Shown one piece after another: positions 25,671-32,392 of a DNA stretch of 64,000 bases. How positions within the stretch are numbered: position 1 is the stretch's first letter; each line of letters starts with the position of its first letter. The notes beneath the pieces are model-generated. The model saw only the letters and a list, made by a program, of their open reading frames with translations, did not search any database and was not told the origin of the DNA. This DNA is from Arthrobacter sp. 31Y (GTDB lineage Bacteria; Actinomycetota; Actinomycetes; Actinomycetales; Micrococcaceae). The stretch covers positions 4,774,001-4,838,000 of the forward strand of contig NZ_JAFW01000001.1 of the NCBI RefSeq assembly GCF_000526335.1, written 5' to 3'. Position numbers and translations under genes: made by a program.

Positions 25671-27260
25671 ATGCCCACCCGTTCGGGCATAAAACGCAGG
25701 CGGTTCCCTTTGCGCACTCCCAGCCGATCCACGGCAGCCCTCGGGCTGGCAGCTCTCCTCACCCTTTCCGGATGTGGGCTCAGCGGCGGCCAGCCCGCTT
25801 CCACCGAAAAGGTAGCCGATACCAACCAGCGCATCGTGGTGGACAACTTCCGCGCACCCGTGGCCAACTGGGCCCCCGAGTCCGACGCAGCATACATCCT
25901 GTCACTGTCCGGCTGCTTGGAGACCCTCACCAAGTACGATTCCGCCCAAGGGAAAGTGGTTCCTTTCCTGGCAACGGAATGGAAGCAGGCCTCGCCGTTG
26001 GAATGGGACTTCACCATCCGTGAAGGCGTGAAATTCCAGGATGGCACCGATCTCACCGCAGAGACTGTTGCCGCCTCACTGAATCACGTCCTCCAGGCTA
26101 AAGTGCCTGCCCGGGCATTCAGCCCAAGCGTCGTCAGTGCTGTGAAGGCCACCGATGCCAAGACTGTTCGTGTGACCACGCCCGTGGAGAACCCCCTGGT
26201 GCCGTTCCGCCTTGCAAGCGTGAACACCGGCATTCTCGCTCCTGCCGCCTACGGAGGTGCCACCGTTGATCCCTTCGGTCACTGCACCGGCCCGTTTACT
26301 CCGGTCTCGGAGAAGGCGAAGCAGTCCCTGACGCTGGATCGCAACGAGAATTACTGGGGCGGAGATGTTCAGCTTGCAGGTGCTGAGGTCCGCTTCATCA
26401 CCAACGGCGCCACACGCGCTGCGCAGGTACAAACCGGCGAGGCGGATATTTCCCTGTCCATCCCGGCCTCAGCCTTGTCCACGTTGGAGAATGCGCCTGA
26501 GGTTTCCGTGCTGAAGGCCGACTCACCCCGCACGGCCACGCTTTACATGAACAACGGCCGGGCGCCTTTCAACAACGTCGATTTCCGTAAGGCCCTCCGC
26601 TCCGCGCTGGACCTTGAGGCGTTGGCCGCCAGCGTTTACGAGGGCGCTGCGCTTCCGGCCGCCGGTCCCTACGCACCTTCCGAACCTTGGGCGTCCAGCG
26701 ATGCAAGCTCACCCAAGCAGGACGTTGAGGAAGCGAAGAAGCTCCTCGCTGATGCCGGCTACACGGCCGCCAAACCGTTGGAAATCATCGCGATTGTTGA
26801 ACGAGCAGAGTTTTCCGACGTCGCAACCGTGATCCAGGACAACCTCAAGAACATCGGTGTACCGGTGGCCATTCAGGCCAAGGAATACGCCTCCGCGGAA
26901 CCCGACGTTCTGGCGGGCAACTACGACATGATCCTGAGCCAACGCAACCGGCTCATCGACATCGCTGACCCCATCGGCTTCCTGACGGCCGACTACACGT
27001 GCAAGGGCTCATACAACCTGAGCCATTTCTGCAACGAAGAGTATGACGCGATCATTGCCGAAGCCGCCGGCACCTCCAACACCGAGGAACGCTACAAGCT
27101 GTATGCCAAAGCCGGCCAACTACTCAATGACCAGGCAGTCAACCTTTGGCTGGTCAACGAACAAGCCACCGACGCCGTCCGCAGCAACGTCCTCAATTAC
27201 GTTCAGGACCCACTGTCCCGCTACGTCCTGACCGCACAAACGGCCAAGTCCGGCTCCTAG
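25671..27260 (+). CDS. Family-5 ABC substrate-binding lipoprotein, iron-regulated
   Basis: 529 residues. A basic N-terminus (IKRRRFPLRTPSRS) leads to a lipoprotein signal ending LTLSGC. The family-5 signature FLATEWKQASPLEWDFTIRE (then GVKFQDGTDLTAETV) and NNVDFRKALRSALDLEALA are present. The nearest functional classes are nickel/opine-metallophore (NikA/CntA) and peptide binding proteins. The DtxR box just upstream argues for uptake of an iron chelate. No Shine-Dalgarno is visible before the ATG, and the likely promoter is only a few bases away, suggesting a leaderless or near-leaderless mRNA. Confidence 0.85.
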   Translation: MPTRSGIKRRRFPLRTPSRSTAALGLAALLTLSGCGLSGGQPASTEKVADTNQRIVVDNFRAPVANWAPESDAAYILSLSGCLETLTKYDSAQGKVVPFLATEWKQASPLEWDFTIREGVKFQDGTDLTAETVAASLNHVLQAKVPARAFSPSVVSAVKATDAKTVRVTTPVENPLVPFRLASVNTGILAPAAYGGATVDPFGHCTGPFTPVSEKAKQSLTLDRNENYWGGDVQLAGAEVRFITNGATRAAQVQTGEADISLSIPASALSTLENAPEVSVLKADSPRTATLYMNNGRAPFNNVDFRKALRSALDLEALAASVYEGAALPAAGPYAPSEPWASSDASSPKQDVEEAKKLLADAGYTAAKPLEIIAIVERAEFSDVATVIQDNLKNIGVPVAIQAKEYASAEPDVLAGNYDMILSQRNRLIDIADPIGFLTADYTCKGSYNLSHFCNEEYDAIIAEAAGTSNTEERYKLYAKAGQLLNDQAVNLWLVNEQATDAVRSNVLNYVQDPLSRYVLTAQTAKSGS

Positions 27261-27291
27261 CAACGAAACTGCGACCGACAGACAAACCGGC

Positions 27292-28233
27292 ATGATCACG
27301 TTCCTTGCGAAGCGGACGGTGACCCTCGTGGTCGCCGTCCTGCTGTCGTCTTTCGCTGTCTTCCTGATTCCTTACGTCACCCCGGGCGATCCCGTCCGGA
27401 AGATCATCCGCTCCCGCGTCGCCGGGGACGTGGTGGATGACGCCACAGTTCGGGCTTTGGGCGAGAGCCTGGGCCTCAACGATCCTCTTCCCGTCCAGTA
27501 CCTGCGGTGGCTGGGGGATTTCTTCACCGGGGACATGGGGTTGTCCCATATCAGCAGGACACCCGTGGTTGACCAAGTGATGCCGGCTTTGGGGATCACT
27601 CTCAGCCTGGTGTTCGTCGCCCTGGGCGCTGCAGTGGTGGTGTCGCTGCCCTTGGGGATTGTTGCGGCGCTAAAACAAGGCAGTAAGGCCGACAAGTTGA
27701 TCACCACAGTCACGCAGTCCTTCATCGCCATGCCTGAATACTGGTTGGCGCCATTGCTGGTGCTCGTGTTCGCCCTCAAGTTATCCCTGCTGCCATCGGC
27801 AGGGTGGAACACAGCGTCCTCCATTGTGCTGCCAGCGGCAACACTGGCGTTGCGTCCCATTAGCTTCTTCACCTCCGCCGTACGGTCAGGAATGATCGAT
27901 GCCCTCGACGCCGAGCACATCTCCGCCGCGCGCGCCCGGGGATTGAGCCACGTCCAGACCGTCATGAGGCATGTTGTGCCGAACGGCCTGGTCCCGTTGT
28001 CAACACTGTTTGCCGCGTGGTTTGCAGGCCTGCTGGGAGGCTCGGTCATTGTGGAGGTGATCTTCGCGATCCCGGGCATGGGCAGGCTCCTTTTCGATGC
28101 CGTGGTCAACAGCGACATCCCCTTGGCCCAAGGAGGCGTGGTGGTGGTTGTGGCACTGGCTGTCGCGATCACAACGCTTGCCGATTTCCTGCACCGGATC
28201 CTGAGCCCGAAAGTGAGTGGCGCCCTTGCGTAA
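27292..28233 (+). CDS. ABC permease, DppB/NikB type (iron-regulated locus)
   Basis: 313 residues beginning MITFLAKRTVTLVVAVLLSS, with the IPYVTPGDPVRKIIRSR segment typical of NikB/DppB. Six membrane helices, and an EAA loop ISAARARGLSHVQTVMRHVV. It follows the binding-protein gene after 31 bp and overlaps the next permease gene. With that partner it forms the channel. Confidence 0.9.
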   Translation: MITFLAKRTVTLVVAVLLSSFAVFLIPYVTPGDPVRKIIRSRVAGDVVDDATVRALGESLGLNDPLPVQYLRWLGDFFTGDMGLSHISRTPVVDQVMPALGITLSLVFVALGAAVVVSLPLGIVAALKQGSKADKLITTVTQSFIAMPEYWLAPLLVLVFALKLSLLPSAGWNTASSIVLPAATLALRPISFFTSAVRSGMIDALDAEHISAARARGLSHVQTVMRHVVPNGLVPLSTLFAAWFAGLLGGSVIVEVIFAIPGMGRLLFDAVVNSDIPLAQGGVVVVVALAVAITTLADFLHRILSPKVSGALA

Positions 28234-29062
28234 CCGTTCAGCGATCGACGCCGCCGCCGTCGTGGTTCTCGTCCTTATCGTCAGTGCTGTGGCAGCTGCG
28301 CCATGGCTGGCGCCTTTCCCTCCGGATGATCAAAACCTCGCCGAACGTCTTGCCCCGCCCAGCGCTACGCACTGGCTGGGAACGGACCACCTCGGGCGGG
28401 ACACGCTAAGCAGATTGCTCGACGGCGGCCGCTTCTCTTTACTGGTTGCCGCACTGGCCACCGTGCTCACCGGCGTCATAGGTCTGGTGATCGGCGTCCT
28501 CAGCGCCCGCCGCAAAGGCTGGGTTGACGAGCTGTTCACGCGTACCAATGACGTCCTGCTGGCCTTGCCCGAAATGGTGGTGGCGTTGTTCATTGTCGCT
28601 GCCATGGGAACCGGCTTCACATCACTGCTGGTGGCGTTGACCGTGACAGGGTGGACGCCGTTTGCGCGGCTGGCCCGGACCCTGGCCTATGACATCTCGG
28701 CACGCGGATTCGTGGAAGCAGCGCGGGTGGTGGGTTGTTCGCCGTCGTTCATTGTTTTCCGCCACATCCTGCCGCATCTGGCCGCGCCAATGCTGGGGCA
28801 GGCAACGCTACGCTTCGGCCAGCTCCTGATCAGCGTAGGCGCCCTGTCCTACCTCGGGCTCGGCGTCCAACCACCGCAATCGGACTGGGGTTCCATGCTG
28901 GCGGCGGCGCAACCCTACGCGGAAAGGGCGCCGTGGGGGATCATCGCTCCCGGACTCGCTGTCTTCCTGGTTGCCCTCTGCGTGACGTTGATCGGTCAAC
29001 GGGCATCGCGCCGGGCCTCGGATCCGGTGGACGTCCTGGTAGTGGAGGGCCAGCATGCCTGA
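28217..29062 (+). CDS. ABC permease, DppC/NikC type (iron-regulated locus)
   Basis: 281 residues with a GTG start inside the end of the previous gene (17-bp overlap); a TTG nine bases on is a possible alternative. It has the THWLGTDHLGRDTLSRLLDG motif characteristic of NikC/DppC, the EAA loop FVEAARVVGCSPSFIVFRHI, and the C-terminal LGLGVQPPQSDWGSML motif. Its end overlaps the ATPase gene start by 8 bp. The tight overlaps show one operon. Confidence 0.9.
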   Translation: MAPLRNRSAIDAAAVVVLVLIVSAVAAAPWLAPFPPDDQNLAERLAPPSATHWLGTDHLGRDTLSRLLDGGRFSLLVAALATVLTGVIGLVIGVLSARRKGWVDELFTRTNDVLLALPEMVVALFIVAAMGTGFTSLLVALTVTGWTPFARLARTLAYDISARGFVEAARVVGCSPSFIVFRHILPHLAAPMLGQATLRFGQLLISVGALSYLGLGVQPPQSDWGSMLAAAQPYAERAPWGIIAPGLAVFLVALCVTLIGQRASRRASDPVDVLVVEGQHA

Positions 29063-30638
29063 GCTGGTGGTTGAAGATCTGACAGTCCACAGCGCGGAGA
29101 CGGGACGCCCGATCCTCGATGGCGTCAGCCTCACCGTGAAACCCGGCGAGTTCGTGGCGCTTGTGGGAGGCTCCGGTTCGGGGAAAACCATGACCGCGCG
29201 ATCCGTCCTGCAGCTACTTCCTCAGCCCTTGAAGATTAAGTCCGGGTCCATCCGGCTCGGCTCCCTGGATGTCGCCGGGGCATCGGAATCAGAGCTGAAC
29301 CGTATCCGGGGTGGCCGGCTGGGAATGCTGTTTCAGCAGCCAAAAAAGATGTTCAACCCCAACAAAAGCATCGGAGCCCATCTTCGGGAACCCCTCAAGC
29401 TCCATGCCGGCCTGCGCGGCCACGCGGCAAAGGCGAAGGTGCTCGAATTGCTGGCCGAGGTGGGCTTCGAGGATCCACAAAGAGGCGCGAGCTCGTACCC
29501 GCATCAGCTTTCCGGCGGCATGGCGCAACGGGCCATGACTGCCATGGCCTTGGCCGGCCAGCCCGAATTCCTTCTTGCGGACGAGGCGACGTCCGCCCTG
29601 GACAAAGTTCTGGAGCAACAAATCCTGGAGCTGTTGGACCAGCAACGGATCCAGCGGGGCCTGGGGATCCTCTACATCACCCATAACCTTGCCTCTGTTG
29701 CTGCCTTTGCGGACAGGGTCCTGGTCATGGATGGCGGCGTAATCGTTGAATCCGGCCCTACCGAGACGGTCTTGGGCCGTCCCAAGACCGAGTACACCCG
29801 CAGACTCCTTGAAGCGTCCAACCTTGCTCCCACAGGAGTTTCGGCGGCCCCCGCCCACCAGCACAATGCCCTGACACTCACGAATGTGGTCAAGCAGTTC
29901 GGGTCCGGGAGGCGCCGTGGGCGTCCTGCCCTGGACTCGATCTCCCTTGACGTCAAACAGGGCGAAATCTTGGGTGTCCTGGGCCAATCAGGATCAGGGA
30001 AGAGCACGCTCGCCCGGGCCATTGTTGGACTCGAAGGCATCAGCAGCGGAACCATCAGCAGGACTGTTCCGGGAGGTGATGCCAGCCCGACAGCCGTGCA
30101 GCTGGTGTTCCAGGAACCCCACGATTCCTTTGACCCGCGCATGACGCTCCGCGCAAGCCTTGAAGCGCCGCTTGGCTCGCGAAAGGATCTCGCAGCAGGT
30201 GAGCGCTCCCGCAGGGTCACCGCTGCCATGGAAGAGGTGGAGCTGGATCCTGCCCTCCTGGACCGGCGTCCGGGGCAGTGCTCGGGAGGACAATTGCAGC
30301 GGGTAACCATCGCGCGGGCGTTGCTCTTGGAGCCCGAAGTACTCATCTGTGACGAAGCGACGTCCGCACTGGATGCCCTGACCCAGCGGACCATCCTCGA
30401 GCTGTTGCAGCGTCTGCACCGGGACCGCGCGCTGACCCTTATGATCATCACCCACGACATGGACGTGGTAAGGCACATGTGCCAGCGGGTGGCAGTCCTC
30501 TACCAAGGAAGCCTGGTGGAGCTTGCTGACACGGACAGATTCTTTGCGGATCCCCAGCATCAGCACAGCCAAGCCCTCGTTTCGGCAGCCATTCCGTGCC
30601 GCGGCCTGCACTTGAAGAAAATCAGGTCCGCACTTTAG
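29055..30638 (+). CDS. Fused double ABC ATPase (DppD-DppF type, iron-regulated locus)
   Basis: 527 residues with two complete nucleotide-binding domains in one chain. Domain 1 has GGSGSGKTMTARS, signature LSGGMAQR, Walker B LLADEATSALD and ITHNLA. Domain 2 (from about residue 275) has [13 protein letters not shown], signature CSGGQLQR, Walker B LICDEATSALD and ITHDMD. Walker B has Ala where most have Pro (DEATSALD). It replaces the two separate ATPases of classic Dpp systems. It is the last gene of the iron-boxed operon. Confidence 0.92.
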   Translation: MPELVVEDLTVHSAETGRPILDGVSLTVKPGEFVALVGGSGSGKTMTARSVLQLLPQPLKIKSGSIRLGSLDVAGASESELNRIRGGRLGMLFQQPKKMFNPNKSIGAHLREPLKLHAGLRGHAAKAKVLELLAEVGFEDPQRGASSYPHQLSGGMAQRAMTAMALAGQPEFLLADEATSALDKVLEQQILELLDQQRIQRGLGILYITHNLASVAAFADRVLVMDGGVIVESGPTETVLGRPKTEYTRRLLEASNLAPTGVSAAPAHQHNALTLTNVVKQFGSGRRRGRPALDSISLDVKQGEILGVLGQSGSGKSTLARAIVGLEGISSGTISRTVPGGDASPTAVQLVFQEPHDSFDPRMTLRASLEAPLGSRKDLAAGERSRRVTAAMEEVELDPALLDRRPGQCSGGQLQRVTIARALLLEPEVLICDEATSALDALTQRTILELLQRLHRDRALTLMIITHDMDVVRHMCQRVAVLYQGSLVELADTDRFFADPQHQHSQALVSAAIPCRGLHLKKIRSAL

Positions 30639-30641
30639 CTG

Positions 30642-30682
30642 TACTAACCCTCTCCGCTACTAACCCTCTCCGCTACTAACCC
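30642..30682. repeat. Short tandem repeat, 16-bp unit
   Basis: TACTAACCCTCTCCGC is repeated twice exactly (30642-30657, 30658-30673), followed by a partial third copy (TACTAACCC). It begins 4 bp after the ATPase stop codon. No coding role. Confidence 0.8.
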
Positions 30683-30781
30683 GGTCCAGCTGAGGGCGGC
30701 CCTGGATCTTGATCCGGACACCCGCTGCCCATCAGACTTGTATCACCCGAGGACAACCGTGATGCAGGGAGTTTGAGTGCC

Positions 30782-31207
30782 ATGCCCAAGACTGGAAAGA
30801 ATGATCACGCCCGCAAGGACGAGCTGCCATCTACCCTGCAGCGCTCGGAACAGAAAGCCCAGGACACTTTTGCCAAGACCTACGATTCGGCAATGGATAC
30901 CTATGACAACGATTCGAGCCGGGCTGCCCGAACCGCTTTCGCGGCTCTGAAGCACAGTTACGAGAAGGTGGGTGACCACTGGGAACCCAAAGAGGAGCGC
31001 GGACCTTCCGACGACCACGCGGAGGAAGGGGTGGCCTCCACCAAGCCCACGGCCGGGGGAGTGGATGCCCATGCTTCCAAGGAGCACCTCTACCAGCGGG
31101 CAAAGGAAATGGATATCAAGGGCCGCTCAACAATGGGCAAAAAGGAGCTGGTGGAAGCACTGCAGAAGGCTAACGAAGCAGCTACCCGGAGGGCGCGCGA
31201 GGGTTAG
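30782..31207 (+). CDS. ChaB-domain protein with C-terminal Rho-N/SAP-like segment
   Basis: 141 residues from ATG 30782 (MPKTGKNDHARKDELPSTLQ), with GCAGGGAG upstream. Residues about 10-60 match the ChaB family (ELPSTLQRSEQKAQDTFAKTYDSA-type start and AFAALKHSYEKVGDHW). The last 40 residues, LYQRAKEMDIKGRSTMGKKE followed by LVEALQKAN, resemble the Rho N-terminal/SAP-like fold. ChaB proteins are small, of poorly defined cation-transport-regulator annotation; this combination is common in actinobacteria. Function unknown. Confidence 0.8.
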   Translation: MPKTGKNDHARKDELPSTLQRSEQKAQDTFAKTYDSAMDTYDNDSSRAARTAFAALKHSYEKVGDHWEPKEERGPSDDHAEEGVASTKPTAGGVDAHASKEHLYQRAKEMDIKGRSTMGKKELVEALQKANEAATRRAREG

Positions 31208-31369
31208 CCACCCCCTAGTCCCGCACAGTCCCGACAAGTCTTGAGCCGGTCCGAGGTGCGCCCAAATATGCAGGAACGGGTCCGCACCGGCATAGTTAAC
31301 GTCTTGGGGTTGCACTTTATGGGTACAGTCACCGCATGAAGGCAGGACAGAAACGAACAGGGGCTTAAC

Positions 31370-32392
31370 TTGGCAGGGAATGCGACCTTCCGGCACAGCA
31401 ACACCGCGCTGCTCTCGGTGAGCAGCGTAGAGGCTCCGAGGATAGTGAGTTCCACGGATTTCGACCGGAGATTGGCTTCGACCTTGCAGCGTCTGAAGTT
31501 TCCACCGCGATTGCTTGAGCGCGTGGCGGGCATCACGCACCGCCGCTGGTGGGCCGCGGGGACGTCTTTCGATGATGCCGCAGTGGAAGCGGGCGCCAAA
31601 GCTTTGGCGGAGGCCGGCGTCGAAGCTTCGGAAATCGGTTTGTTGATCAACACTTCGGTGACGAGGCGCAACCTCGAACCCTCAGTTGCGGTCAAGATCC
31701 ACCACGAACTCGGCCTGCCGTCGTCGGCCATGAACTTTGACCTGGCCAACGCCTGCCTCGGGTTCGTGAACGGCTTGATACTGGCGGCTAACATGATCGA
31801 TTCGGGGCAGATCAAGTACGCGGTGATCGTCAACGGGGAAGACGCTCAGGGCACGCAGGAAGCTACCCTGGCGCGGCTCCAGCGTCCTGAAACCACCCGT
31901 GAAGACTTCAACCGCGAGTTTGCCACACTGACGCTTGGATCGGGGGCTGCCGCAGCGGTTCTGGGTCCTGTTAGTGAGCACCCGGGGGCCCACCGGCTCG
32001 TGGGAGGCGTCATGCGTGCCGGCACGGAACATCACGAACTGTGCGTTGGAGGCATTGATGGCATGTCCACCGACACCAAAGGACTGCTCGACGGCGGCCT
32101 GCAGCTTGTGGTGGATGCCTGGCACGAGGCCCAGCCTGAGTGGGATTGGGCCAGCATGGACCGCTATGTCACTCATCAAGTCAGCAACGCCTATACCCAG
32201 GCCATCATCAACGCCATAGATCTGGACCCGGACAAGGTCCCCATCACGTTCCCGCACTGGGGCAATGTGGGTCCGGCATCGCTACCCATGACACTCGCGG
32301 CCCAGGCACAGTCATTGACCTCGGGCGACCGGGTCCTGTGCATGGGTGTGGGTTCCGGACTGAACGCAGGAATGGTGGAAATCGTTTGGTAG
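31370..32392 (+). CDS. oleA: OleA, acyl-CoA head-to-head condensing thiolase
   Basis: 340 residues with a TTG start preceded by ACAGGGG. A ketosynthase-III-fold protein with nucleophile Cys129 (ANACLGFVNG), the THQVSN histidine and the PHWGNVGPASLP motif. Glu103 (NLEPS) lies 26 residues before the Cys, matching the spacing of the Glu117/Cys143 pair that distinguishes Xanthomonas OleA from FabH. OleA joins two fatty acyl-CoAs to a 2-alkyl-3-ketoacid. The following oleBC and oleD genes confirm the pathway to long-chain internal alkenes. Confidence 0.93.
   Translation: MAGNATFRHSNTALLSVSSVEAPRIVSSTDFDRRLASTLQRLKFPPRLLERVAGITHRRWWAAGTSFDDAAVEAGAKALAEAGVEASEIGLLINTSVTRRNLEPSVAVKIHHELGLPSSAMNFDLANACLGFVNGLILAANMIDSGQIKYAVIVNGEDAQGTQEATLARLQRPETTREDFNREFATLTLGSGAAAAVLGPVSEHPGAHRLVGGVMRAGTEHHELCVGGIDGMSTDTKGLLDGGLQLVVDAWHEAQPEWDWASMDRYVTHQVSNAYTQAIINAIDLDPDKVPITFPHWGNVGPASLPMTLAAQAQSLTSGDRVLCMGVGSGLNAGMVEIVW

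Noticed and set aside
30642..30682. CRISPR-like short repeats
   Set aside because: The repeats are head-to-tail with no spacers and only 2.5 copies, with no cas genes.
31336..31368. Possible 10-residue leader peptide before oleA
   Set aside because: ATG to TAA exists but has no ribosome site and no regulatory codon run or attenuator hairpin was seen.
32140..32385. Upstream extension of the oleBC frame into oleA
   Set aside because: It would overlap oleA by about 250 bp, and the extra residues do not look like OleB. The conserved OleB start begins near GVDPEWSR.
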